DNA from: Actinomycetes bacterium
Lineage (GTDB): Bacteria; Actinomycetota; Acidimicrobiia; Acidimicrobiales; Acidimicrobiaceae
Reading direction: 5' to 3'
Assembly (NCBI GenBank): GCA_021799875.1
Contig: JAJYZP010000013.1
Location: 1 to 42,333, forward strand
Length of the DNA stretch: 42,333 bases
Shown here: piece after piece, positions 9,526 to 17,452 of the stretch
Position numbering within the stretch: the stretch's first letter is position 1
Layout of the letters: the number at the start of each line of letters is the position of its first letter
The notes under the pieces: generated by a model
Database searches by the model: none
The model's input: only the letters and a program-made list of their open reading frames with translations
Told to the model about the DNA's origin: nothing
Position numbers and translations under genes: made by a program

Positions 9526-10797
9526 CTAGAGGTCGAAAAGCTCCTTGAATTCATCGATCGCGGCCGTTCCTCGACCGCCATCAACCGCCTTTCGCAGTCT
9601 GGTCGCCGGAGCATGCAGCAACTTCGCAACGACCTGGGAGGTCAATCGATCGATCTCCGCCAAGAGTTCAGGATCATCAACGGTCCTGCGATGAACAAAC
9701 GCTTCTATCTCTTTCAATCGGATGTTCTCTGCACGCTGGTAGAGCGCTTGCAGCACGGGGGAGAGCTCTCTCGCTGCGTGAATACTCGCAAATCGCTCCA
9801 AAGACCCACTGATGAAGCGCTCGACCTCCTGAACGGCATCTAGTCGCACCCCAAGCTGAGCTTCAACGTGACGATTGACACCATCGAGATCGATAAGACG
9901 AACGGCTTCGCCATCTCCGACATCGATCTCCACATCTCTTGGCATCGAGAGATCAACGATCGCCAACCGACGACCACCCCGATGCACGGCGACCTTCTCA
10001 TACATGGCAGAGTCGAGAATCGTCGATGGAGACGAAGTAGCGAACACGACTCCATCTGCTTTCGCGAGGATCGTCTCTAAGTCCTCCAACGCCCGAACTT
10101 CGACCGACCCGATCCGATCACGGTCTCGAACCCGTTCAGGTCTGCGAGTCACAACTACGACATCAACGGAACGGTCGAGGAGAACCTCGACGACTTCAAG
10201 CCCAACCGCTCCACTACCCACAACGGCTATGAGGGGCCGAGTATCGGAGTGATCGATCTCTATCGTCTCCAGGCAGAGACGAGCACCGGCGGCGGCCACG
10301 GAGGTCGACCCAGTGGCAAGCTTCGTCGATGATCGAGCCTTCTTGCCCACCTCGAGCGCCTCTCGGAAGAGGCGGTTCAATACCTGACCTGAGCTCTTCT
10401 CAGAGATAGCCGCCTCGAAGGCCTGTTTCACCTGGGAAAGTATCTCACTCTCTCCTACAATACGCGAGTCCAAACCACAGGCAACGCGATAGAGATGCTC
10501 GGCTGCGCCAGCGCCATAGTGAACTCGGGCAACCTGGGTCAGTTCCTCCTTCGAACGCCCAAGTGTCGAAGCTAGGATCGTCGAGATTCGGTCAACGGTC
10601 GAGTGGAACTCGAGCGCCTCAAAATAGATCTCGGTCCGAGCACATGTCGAGAGCACCACAAACTCATTGAGGCCCTGACCAATCTCCGCAGCAAGCACCG
10701 CTTTCAGAGCCCTTAAGCTCTCCTCTGAGAGTGCATAGCCTTCAAAATCAACGTCAAGTAAAGGACGATCTGAGACCGTTATCGTCACAACAGCCAC
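9526..10797 (-). CDS. hemA: glutamyl-tRNA reductase (HemA)
   Basis: This NADPH-dependent enzyme reduces glutamyl-tRNA to glutamate-1-semialdehyde and is the committed step of the C5 pathway. The catalytic cysteine lies in LSTCARTEIY (about C52); the family usually has STCNRTE. The GESEILSQVKQA block and the NADPH-binding AVVGSGAVGLEVVEVL follow. The start is a GTG at 10795-10797, preceded by GAGG. The length of 423 residues is normal. It is the first heme-pathway gene in the cluster after the precorrin-2 dehydrogenase gene. Confidence 0.95.
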   Translation of the reverse strand: MAVVTITVSDRPLLDVDFEGYALSEESLRALKAVLAAEIGQGLNEFVVLSTCARTEIYFEALEFHSTVDRISTILASTLGRSKEELTQVARVHYGAGAAEHLYRVACGLDSRIVGESEILSQVKQAFEAAISEKSSGQVLNRLFREALEVGKKARSSTKLATGSTSVAAAGARLCLETIEIDHSDTRPLIAVVGSGAVGLEVVEVLLDRSVDVVVVTRRPERVRDRDRIGSVEVRALEDLETILAKADGVVFATSSPSTILDSAMYEKVAVHRGGRRLAIVDLSMPRDVEIDVGDGEAVRLIDLDGVNRHVEAQLGVRLDAVQEVERFISGSLERFASIHAARELSPVLQALYQRAENIRLKEIEAFVHRRTVDDPELLAEIDRLTSQVVAKLLHAPATRLRKAVDGGRGTAAIDEFKELFDL

Positions 10798-10879
10798 GGC
10801 ACCTCGTCTCTTTCGCTACCTCACGCACACTGCTCACAAGGGACTCCTGCCGAGACAGTCGGTTTTCTACCTCTCTAGA

Positions 10880-11326
10880 TTACTCGGCCGAAGCGCGTTG
10901 GGGCTGTACCGAAGCATCTCGCTCAATGGCCGCTCTTAGAAAGTCTCGCAGCAGACGAGCGCGTCGAGGATCTCGTCCTGCACTCGAGACGCTCACAGTC
11001 ATGTCGTCAAAGGTAAAGAGAGCGGGGAAAGCGACGCTTCCGAGGGCCGCCTCGGTAGCGCAGCACACGAGAGCACCCTGACTACGAGCCTCTTCGGTAA
11101 GGCGTGCCGCAACGGTTCGATCTGAGACTGCGATCACAACGAAATCAGCTCCATCGAAATCTTCACGAACGCAATCGCGAACCGCAACGGTCAGGTCTTC
11201 GCCTCGGGAACGACGAAGACTCTCAAATCCCTCGGAAAGCTTCGCAGCAACTACTGATACCTTCGCTCCAGCATCGAGAAGCGTCTCAATCCGTCTCGTC
11301 GCTACAGCGCCTGCCCCGACAACCAC
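10880..11326 (-). CDS. precorrin-2 dehydrogenase / siroheme synthase N-terminal-type protein
   Basis: This is an NAD-dependent oxidase of precorrin-2 to sirohydrochlorin (CysG N-domain, SirC or Met8 type). The Rossmann motif VVGAGAVATRRIETLLDAGA is followed by DFVVIAVSDRTV and the conserved TFDDMTVSVSSAGRDPRRAR. The product of precorrin-2 synthesis by the neighbouring CobA-HemD would be its substrate. The start is uncertain. The first usable codon is a GTG at 11324-11326, but the frame stays open up to 11405, and the upstream residues (LDPTQLSW) look like the missing first strand of the fold with no ATG, GTG or TTG. It may begin at a rare start codon or be slightly truncated. Confidence 0.8.
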   Translation of the reverse strand: MVVGAGAVATRRIETLLDAGAKVSVVAAKLSEGFESLRRSRGEDLTVAVRDCVREDFDGADFVVIAVSDRTVAARLTEEARSQGALVCCATEAALGSVAFPALFTFDDMTVSVSSAGRDPRRARLLRDFLRAAIERDASVQPQRASAE

Positions 11327-11415
11327 CCACGACAGTTGCGTCGGATCAAGCGAAAGAGAGAGCGTAAAATTCCCCCGACCACGTCCCCCCGCTACCGAGA
11401 TGGTAACTCACCCAC

Positions 11416-12216
11416 TCATCCACCACCCAACCGAACAGATCGCGCAATGCAAGCTCGAATGGCAGCGTTCACCATCGATCGAAAACCGTGGGATTCGAAC
11501 TCTCCAAGCGCGGCCGCAGTCGTGCCACCAGGGCTTGTTACCTCATAACGAAGCTCCTGAGGGGGCCTCTCTGTCTGCAGCGCAAGACGTGCAGCACCGT
11601 CGACCATCTTGAGCGCTAGCTCTCGAGCCAGGCTCCTCTGCAGTCCGGCCTCCACGCCAGCGTCCTCGAGAGCCTCGAGAAAAAGGTAGAGGTATGCGGG
11701 GCCGGAACCAGAGATCGCCATCAGTGGGTCGAACTGGGCCTCAGATACCACGTGAACCGACCCAATCGAGCCGAAGAGTCTCTCAACGACCGCACAATCC
11801 TGCTCCGTAACCGAGCTACCGTACGTGATCCCCGAAACGGCCCGGCTGACTAGAGCAGGGGTGTTCGGCATCACTCGAACCACTGGACGGCCATCGCCGA
11901 TCCAAGTCTCCAATGAGGACAACGTCACCCCGGCTGCTATCGAAACAAGCCGCTGACTCACAACCTTCTGCTTCGCTAATGCCTCAACGATCGCTCGAAC
12001 CTGAGGTGGCTTAACCGCAACGAGGTGGGTCTCAGCGGCAACCGCAACTTCCGATATCTCCACGCCCGGACAGCGGTCGAGGACGAGCGCGCTACTTCGG
12101 ACTCGGTCACGCACCGTGACAACAACCTCCTCGGCGCTATAGAGGCCCCGATCGAGAGCTCCTGCGAGAATGGCCGTACCCATCTTCCCGCCGCCGATGA
12201 GATTGAGAGCTTTCAC
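11416..12216 (-). CDS. proC: pyrroline-5-carboxylate reductase (ProC)
   Basis: The enzyme reduces pyrroline-5-carboxylate to proline with NAD(P)H. The N-terminal LIGGGKMGTAILAGAL is the cofactor-binding motif. VRVMPNTPALVSRAVSG and ISGSGPAYLYLFLEALEDAG are the family signatures, and TSPGGTTAAALGEFE is near the C-terminus. The length of 266 residues is standard. It is the only gene of amino-acid synthesis in this run; proC next to a heme cluster and mshA is an arrangement seen in other Actinobacteria. Confidence 0.95.
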   Translation of the reverse strand: MKALNLIGGGKMGTAILAGALDRGLYSAEEVVVTVRDRVRSSALVLDRCPGVEISEVAVAAETHLVAVKPPQVRAIVEALAKQKVVSQRLVSIAAGVTLSSLETWIGDGRPVVRVMPNTPALVSRAVSGITYGSSVTEQDCAVVERLFGSIGSVHVVSEAQFDPLMAISGSGPAYLYLFLEALEDAGVEAGLQRSLARELALKMVDGAARLALQTERPPQELRYEVTSPGGTTAAALGEFESHGFRSMVNAAIRACIARSVRLGGG

Positions 12217-12239
12217 GTCTCCAGCTTAGAGTTCGGCTC

Positions 12240-12725
12240 CTACTTGACCGGGCGATAGCGATAGGAGCTCCCAAATCCGAGCGCCATAGCGGTGGGAAAG
12301 AGCTCCTCTGTGGCCGCCAGTGCCGCCCCTAGGTAGGTATCGAGCAGCTCACTGCTCATATCGCTCGTCTTCGCACGCCCCACGAGATAGAGTGCTTCAT
12401 CCCGATGCTGAGCGCTGTGCAGGTAGGTCATCTCGTAGTTGCGCCGGAGAAGATACTGCAAGACAAGCACCTCATTCTTCTGAGGATATGGCATCAGGAA
12501 GGTCTCAAATGAGGTGGACCGTTCGCCGACTGCCACCCATAACATCACGAACTCTTTACAGTGCGCACGGAGCCTGATACCAAAACGAGTATCTCCATCG
12601 TCGCGCACAGTGCCAACGATGTCACTACCCTCTTCGACGCTGGCTCCGGTCCACAACACAAGCGACTCGACGAGCTCTATGCGTCGTTCCAGCGAGACCA
12701 GATCTACCTGCTTCGTGTTATCCAC
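12240..12725 (-). CDS. YbjN-domain protein
   Basis: This is a 161-residue soluble protein resembling the actinobacterial YbjN (type III secretion chaperone-like fold) family found immediately beside mshA, for example the Rv0487/Rv0486 pair. Visible features are YLLRRNYEMTYLHSAQHRDE and an SDMSSELLDTYLGAALAATE helix near the C-terminus. No catalytic motif or membrane segment is seen, and its biochemical role is not known. It starts inside the 3' end of mshA (8-bp overlap), so the two are probably co-translated. Confidence 0.7.
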   Translation of the reverse strand: MDNTKQVDLVSLERRIELVESLVLWTGASVEEGSDIVGTVRDDGDTRFGIRLRAHCKEFVMLWVAVGERSTSFETFLMPYPQKNEVLVLQYLLRRNYEMTYLHSAQHRDEALYLVGRAKTSDMSSELLDTYLGAALAATEELFPTAMALGFGSSYRYRPVK

Positions 12726-13956
12726 AACGAAGAAGCTCGTGAGACGAGAGCGATGCTACGACATCTAAGAAACTTCGAGCGCTCTCCTTCCAGGTGAATC
12801 CACTAGAGACCTTCAGACCACCTGCTCCCATCAACGATGCACGCTCGTCGGAGGCGAGGATCTCTGAAAGAGCATCTCGAAAATCCTCAACGGTTCTCTC
12901 CGGCACCAAGAGTCCACTTCGGCGATGTCGCACGAGCGACACTAAACCTCCAACCGCCGATGCCACAACTGGACGGCCAGAGGCGGCGGCCTCGAGTGCA
13001 ACGAGCCCGAAACTCTCGGTTCGAGACGGTATCACAACGACGTCACAGGCTCGATAGTACGAGGAAAGGAGCTCATGTGCCTGTGGATCGACGAGGTGGA
13101 GCCGATCGGAGACGCCGAGCTCTCGAGCGATGGTGACGAGGCGCTCGTACTCCTCTACGCCTTCTATCCCAGAGGGGCCACCGACGATGACGAGGTGAAG
13201 ATCGAACTGGCTACGCAGAGCTCCGAGAGCCTCCACCGCCAAGGTAAAACCCTTGAGCGGCTGAATACGACCGATGGCAAGCATGATCTTCGATCCAAGT
13301 GGAAGACCAATCGCACGACGTGCCATCTCCTTGGTGCCAGGGGTGAAGAACGCCGTGTCCACTCCAAGTGGTACGGTCCGAACCTGAGCGGGTTGCACTC
13401 TGTAGAGCTCGCTCACCCATCGAGCCTCCGGTTCACACGAGACGATGATGGCGTCCGAGCAGCTCATGGCTCGTTGCTCATTAATAATTCGCACCCGAGA
13501 ATCGACGCCATCATCTGGCCGCTCACGCCCGACCTGCTTTACACGCTCGAGGGTGTGAAAGGAGGTAAACAGCGGTACGTCAAGTTCATGCTTGAGTGAG
13601 TGGCCAACAATGCCCGAGAGCCAATAGTTTGCGTGAACGACACCAACGCTCTCTTCGCCGGCCTTGGTGAGGACTTCGAGAGCGGCGTCGGTAAAGTTCG
13701 GGACATACTCCAGGAGCTCTTCTTTGGGAAGCGGCGAGGGGTCACCCGCAGTCACATTAAAGACCCGAAAGTTTGGCTCAACGGTCACGATATCGGCCTG
13801 GTCAATCGAGCTTCGACGCGTCAGGACATCACACTGCACCCCAAGCCTCGCAAGAGCACTGGCCAAACGGCGAACGTAGACGTTCATGCCGCCGCTGTCA
13901 CCTTTTCCAGGCTGATCAAGCGGAGAGCTATGGTAAGAGACGACCGCTATCCTCAC
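12718..13956 (-). CDS. mshA: D-inositol-3-phosphate glycosyltransferase (MshA)
   Basis: This GT4 enzyme transfers N-acetylglucosamine to inositol 3-phosphate, the first committed step of mycothiol synthesis. It has the N-terminal VSYHSSPLDQPGKGDSGGMN and the TSFHTLERVKQVGR segment. The C-terminal Rossmann domain has AIGRIQPLKGF and the nucleotide-binding VVIPSRTESFGLVALEAAASG. The length of 412 residues is normal. The start is a GTG at 13954-13956 because it gives the canonical MRIAVVSYHSSP; its ribosome site is weak. Mycothiol is largely restricted to Actinobacteria, so this gene is a strong taxonomic marker. Confidence 0.93.
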   Translation of the reverse strand: MRIAVVSYHSSPLDQPGKGDSGGMNVYVRRLASALARLGVQCDVLTRRSSIDQADIVTVEPNFRVFNVTAGDPSPLPKEELLEYVPNFTDAALEVLTKAGEESVGVVHANYWLSGIVGHSLKHELDVPLFTSFHTLERVKQVGRERPDDGVDSRVRIINEQRAMSCSDAIIVSCEPEARWVSELYRVQPAQVRTVPLGVDTAFFTPGTKEMARRAIGLPLGSKIMLAIGRIQPLKGFTLAVEALGALRSQFDLHLVIVGGPSGIEGVEEYERLVTIARELGVSDRLHLVDPQAHELLSSYYRACDVVVIPSRTESFGLVALEAAASGRPVVASAVGGLVSLVRHRRSGLLVPERTVEDFRDALSEILASDERASLMGAGGLKVSSGFTWKESARSFLDVVASLSSHELLRCG

Positions 13957-13986
13957 GTTCGCACCGTAGTCACAGCTCTCAACCTC

Positions 13987-14018
13987 TTGAATCAGGCTCG
14001 TTTTGAATCAGGCTCGTT
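13987..14018. repeat. perfect 16-bp tandem duplication at the rsiG-like 3' end
   Basis: The unit TTGAATCAGGCTCGTT occurs twice head to tail (13987-14002 and 14003-14018). The second copy contains the stop codon of the rsiG-like gene and the first lies in the spacer before mshA. The duplication does not change the encoded C-terminus. Confidence 0.9.
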
Positions 14019-14529
14019 CTTCACGCTCAAGCAGCGATTCAACGGTCGCATCCCCACTTTTATAGCGAGAGACCATCTCTGCCGAGAGCACTTCAATGAC
14101 ACCATGTAACTGAGTTCGAGTCGAAGATATTCCCCGTTCCACGGAGTTCAAAAACTCCAAAGAGTCCGCAACTCCCGCGTCGTGACCAGTCATCTCGTTG
14201 AGCCACTCTTCAGCTAACGCTCGGTCGTCACTTCCGATCTCCACCTCGACGAAGCGAGCAGATCCACCTCCTCCGTGAGCTCCGTGATCTCCAAGTGCTC
14301 GAACGACCTCCCCGGTGAGGTCTCGGTCGGAGTTACCAGCGTGACCTGCACTAACCGCCAAGAGATCGATTCTCGCTTGCAACGTGCGCCTCACATAGGA
14401 GAGGAGATTTTCCGCGCGAACGGCCCGATCTCTCTTCGACCTGACCTCTTCGACACTGAGGTCGCTCAGACCCTCTGTAAAAGAAGTTGACCCAATCTCA
14501 CTGAGTTCGCTGGCTAATGATTGACTCAC
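14008..14529 (-). CDS. RsiG-like c-di-GMP-binding anti-sigma factor
   Basis: The 173-residue protein is predicted to form two long helices joined by a Gly/His-rich linker. Helix 1 carries a perfect E(X)3S(X)2R(X)3Q(X)3D motif (E40, S44, R47, Q51, D55, within ENLLSYVRRTLQARID). This is the c-di-GMP signature of RsiG, the anti-sigma of WhiG in Streptomyces. Helix 2 has a degenerate copy (E125, S129, R132, then S136 and Q140). The start is a GTG at 14527-14529 with AAGGAG six bases upstream; it overlaps the sodX 3' end by 32 bp. By family knowledge it would sequester a WhiG/FliA-type sigma when c-di-GMP is bound. No such sigma gene is in the window. Confidence 0.75.
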   Translation of the reverse strand: MSQSLASELSEIGSTSFTEGLSDLSVEEVRSKRDRAVRAENLLSYVRRTLQARIDLLAVSAGHAGNSDRDLTGEVVRALGDHGAHGGGGSARFVEVEIGSDDRALAEEWLNEMTGHDAGVADSLEFLNSVERGISSTRTQLHGVIEVLSAEMVSRYKSGDATVESLLEREERA

Positions 14530-14962
14530 TACCGTCTCCTTCAACACTTGAACCGCTCCTCGCGTCCAGTGAGCCAGCACGAGACGCCGGAAAATACCGA
14601 TACCTCGCTACTCCCTCGACCAAAGAGAGATCGACAAAACCGAAATGCCTCGAATCGGTGGATGAATCCGCATTGTCACCACGTACTTCAATGCGGTCGT
14701 GGAGAACTCTGACCACACGCTTGATCATATGACGTCGCTGATCACGGGGATCCCGCACCACCACAATCTGACCGGGACGTACCGCCTCTACCGAACGCAC
14801 CACGACGAGCCGATCCCCCGCTCTCAACGTAGGCTCCATGGAGTCCCCGGTCACCTCGACACGATGCAAGGGAACGCCACCTAGGACCGCACGGAACGCA
14901 CTTCGGAGCGAACGAAGCACGCCCCGAATCAGCGAAACAGTACGACCTTGGGGAGTGGCCAC
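14498..14962 (-). CDS. sodX: S26-family protease, likely nickel-SOD maturation protease (SodX)
   Basis: This is a small signal-peptidase/LexA-like serine protease. The catalytic serine lies in VTGDSMEPTLRAGDRLVVV and the catalytic lysine in HMIKRVVRVL. Conserved RGDNADSSTDSRHFG follows. Its divergent position 102 bp from sodN matches the usual sodN-sodX partnership, in which SodX removes the SodN propeptide to expose the nickel-binding His1. I chose the GTG at 14960-14962, which has AAGGG upstream, giving 154 residues. A TTG at 15013 would add 17 residues without a ribosome site, and an internal GTG at 14920 is also possible. No clear membrane helix is seen. The stop lies inside the rsiG-like gene. 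Confidence 0.82.
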   Translation of the reverse strand: MATPQGRTVSLIRGVLRSLRSAFRAVLGGVPLHRVEVTGDSMEPTLRAGDRLVVVRSVEAVRPGQIVVVRDPRDQRRHMIKRVVRVLHDRIEVRGDNADSSTDSRHFGFVDLSLVEGVARYRYFPASRAGSLDARSGSSVEGDGSESIISQRTQ

Positions 14963-15064
14963 CGAGCATCGCCCTTTCCGGCTGGAGAAACAACGTGAGA
15001 ACTCTTTCGACAAGGGTAATGTTATCGGTATTCGCTCAAGACGAATGTTGCAAGGAGAGAAGAA

Positions 15065-15481
15065 ATGAAGATTGCATCCGCCCTGTTAAAGCTCCTCGAT
15101 ACCGTGAGCGCTCCCACCTCTGTCAGCGCACACTGCGACCTTCCCTGTGGAGTGTACGATCCAGCGCAGGCACGTATCGAAGCTGAGTCAGTCAAAGCAA
15201 CCATGGAAAAGTTCAATGCATCAAACGACCCAGTTTTTCAACAACGAGCCACCATCATCAAAGAGGAGCGTTGTGAGCTCGTCAAGCATCATCTCTGGGT
15301 GCTCTGGACCGACTACTTCAAGCCTGAACACCTCGCCAAGTACCCTAACCTACATGAGCTCTTCTGGAAGGCCACGAAGAGCGCTGGCGAAGCTAAGAAG
15401 ACCAATGACGTCGCAGTTGCGAGTCGACTCCTCGACGAGATCGAGGAGATCAACACCATCTTTTGGGACTCCAAGAAGTAA
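15065..15481 (+). CDS. sodN: nickel superoxide dismutase precursor (SodN)
   Basis: The enzyme disproportionates superoxide in the cytoplasm with a mononuclear Ni centre. A 22-residue propeptide ends before the Ni hook HCDLPCGVYDP (H23, C24, D25, P27, C28, Y31 of the precursor). The mature part would be 116 residues, as in Streptomyces NiSOD. Further family residues follow (RCELVKHHLWVLWTDYFKPEH). The ATG has AAGGAGAGAAGAA just upstream, a strong ribosome site. It is monocistronic, followed by a terminator. In Streptomyces, sodN is nickel-regulated through Nur; I did not identify a Nur box here. Confidence 0.96.
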   Translation: MKIASALLKLLDTVSAPTSVSAHCDLPCGVYDPAQARIEAESVKATMEKFNASNDPVFQQRATIIKEERCELVKHHLWVLWTDYFKPEHLAKYPNLHELFWKATKSAGEAKKTNDVAVASRLLDEIEEINTIFWDSKK

Positions 15482-15518
15482 GTAACGCTCGCACCACTCT
15501 CGATAGAGGGTTACCTCG

Positions 15519-15557
15519 AAGTCCGTTGGCACAGCGTGCCAACGGACTTTCGTTTTT
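15519..15557 (+). terminator. Rho-independent terminator of sodN
   Basis: A perfect 14-bp stem (AAGTCCGTTGGCAC with GTGCCAACGGACTT) around the loop AGC is followed by TCGTTTTT. It lies 37 bp after the sodN stop. Confidence 0.93.
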
Positions 15558-15734
15558 GGCGACAGGTATCTCATCGCTTCTCCTCCCGAAGTGATGAGAT
15601 GGCAGAGCCTAACAACCACGCAGGAAGCAGAGAATCTGACGCAAAAAGCTAGGACGCACCGTAGTGAAAACCTGTGAGGTCGAAGTGGCCGACTTCGCTC
15701 GAGAGAGCGAAGTCTTGCCGATAAGGTCGTAGCC

Positions 15735-16796
15735 ATGGTGCCGAACTCGTCGCTCTCAAAGGCCAACTCCCCTGACGACCTCGCTCGTGTTGTTGTGGAA
15801 TCAACGTGCCGTGAGTATCCTCACCTTTTGCATCAGCAACTCACCAGCGACGACGATCTTCTTCCCCCTCGAGCACTTAATCCCTGCTTCTTTGGTAGCT
15901 ATGACTGGCACTCAGCGGTTCACTCGCACTGGACGCTGCTGAGGTATCTAGAAGCTGGATGTTCCAAATCGCTCGAACGCGAGATCGTGGAGACGATCAA
16001 CCAGCACCTAACAACACAGAACGTTGCTCAAGAGCTGGCATTTTTCACGGGCCCTAGTGGCCTCACTTCGGAACGACCATACGGTTGGGCTTGGCTTTCA
16101 CTACTCGAAGCGACCTGTCGTGACGCAGGGCAGCGTTTCGCCCCCGCTCTCGAGTGGTCATACGCTCTCAGACCTCTGGTCGACTACCTACAAGAGCAAC
16201 TAGTCCAGTATTTTACCTCTCGGCTTGCCTTCCCTATACGTGCTGGAACCCACAGCAACACCGCCTTCTCGCTCCACATCTGTCTCCAGGCGGCACAGCT
16301 CCGCAGCGACGCCGTCGTACTCGACGCACTCTCACGTGCGACAGTTCGACTCTTCGAAGCTGGCCGGCATCTGCACTGGGATGACGATATCTCCGGCGAT
16401 GCTTTCCTGACACCTAGCCTCACCGAAGCTGCCCTCTTGGCAACCGTTCTCCCTGTCGATGACTTCATCTCCCTGCTCGAGCGCCTCGGCGTTCCGACCC
16501 CAGAGGCCTGGAGAGTCCCAGTATTCCCCTTCGACGGCGATGATCCCGCTACGGTTCACCTAGAGGGACTCCTTATCTCAAGGGCCTGGGGATTTGAAGC
16601 AATCCGTAGGGCTCTACCCGACGAGCACCCGATCGGACTCCAAGCTACAGAGGCTCGAGACGCACATCTCCATGCGATCACGGCGATCGACCCAACCAGC
16701 GGCTTCAACAGAAGCCACTGGTTACCTACGTTCCTGTGCTACCTCGAGAGTTGGCTTTCTGGAACTTGGTCATCTGCCGACCCGTGCCAGCTCTGA
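15735..16796 (+). CDS. DUF2891 family protein
   Basis: This is a 353-residue soluble, mostly helical protein of the DUF2891 family, whose function is unknown. The family blocks are clear: NPCFFGSYDWHSAVHSHWTL (about 49-68), SERPYGWAWLSLLEA, FPIRAGTHSNTAFSLHICL, and SGDAFLTPSLTEAAL. The conserved His, Trp and Asp residues and the helical repeats suggest an (alpha/alpha)-barrel-like enzyme, but this is inference. The ATG has AAGG about 10 bases upstream. The C-terminal HWLPTFLCYLES is also family-like, so the gene is complete. A short hairpin (16795-16810) overlaps the stop. Confidence 0.85.
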   Translation: MVPNSSLSKANSPDDLARVVVESTCREYPHLLHQQLTSDDDLLPPRALNPCFFGSYDWHSAVHSHWTLLRYLEAGCSKSLEREIVETINQHLTTQNVAQELAFFTGPSGLTSERPYGWAWLSLLEATCRDAGQRFAPALEWSYALRPLVDYLQEQLVQYFTSRLAFPIRAGTHSNTAFSLHICLQAAQLRSDAVVLDALSRATVRLFEAGRHLHWDDDISGDAFLTPSLTEAALLATVLPVDDFISLLERLGVPTPEAWRVPVFPFDGDDPATVHLEGLLISRAWGFEAIRRALPDEHPIGLQATEARDAHLHAITAIDPTSGFNRSHWLPTFLCYLESWLSGTWSSADPCQL

Positions 16797-17452
16797 CCCT
16801 TTCCAGGGTCAACGGGCTCTTCGAGTATCGGACTGCGGATTAACAGACACTCTTGTCTCGAGCTTTATCTTGCGAAACTTCGCTTGGCTCAGATGGCCCT
16901 GCTGCACCTCATCTGATAGCTCCGCGTCGCTCTTGCCCAGACATCACCACGACGAGCGTGCCGGAGAGTCTGATCAGCTTCGTTTCACTACACAACCTAG
17001 CTACGGATCTCAGGCACCAAGAAAGCGGATGCTCAGTCCGCTCTGGTCTATCCACAAGGGACAGATGTCGAGACCTCGCTCTACCTCTCTCAGAGCTGAG
17101 CCGTACCTTCTGTCGAGGAGGACTGGATCCACGTCGGCATTGCACGATGCTGTCGGCACGGTTCAACCCAAAGTGCGTTGAGATCGCAACGATCGCTACA
17201 GTACCGAAAGACTGTGGCCGGACAAAGTCGACATCACTGACTCTGGAGCGCACACCTGAGCGCTCGGGCACTATGGCCTGCAACGAACAGCTTGTCACAG
17301 TCCAAGTCTTCACCGAGGCAGAGAAAGCGCACGATGTCGCTTTCGTTTGGAGACCACCGGAAACAGCCAAAGAACTTACCGTCTCAACCAAAAAGATCAC
17401 GAGCTACCGAGCCTTGATGCCCGGACCAGGGTGGAGTGTTCCCGCGGTACCC
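16797..17452. other. 656-bp stretch without a supportable gene
   Basis: Open frames exist on both strands (plus 16853-17467, minus 16909-17400) but overlap each other and show no recognisable domain, and no good ribosome site was seen. The first bases form a short GACCCT-TTCC-AGGGTC hairpin (16795-16810). The plus frame near 17280-17460 looks somewhat protein-like, so a decayed gene is possible. It is the space between two convergent genes. Confidence 0.5.

Noticed and set aside
11485-11515. GATTCGAAC string resembling a tRNA T-arm
   Set aside because: It lies inside proC coding sequence and no cloverleaf can be drawn around it.
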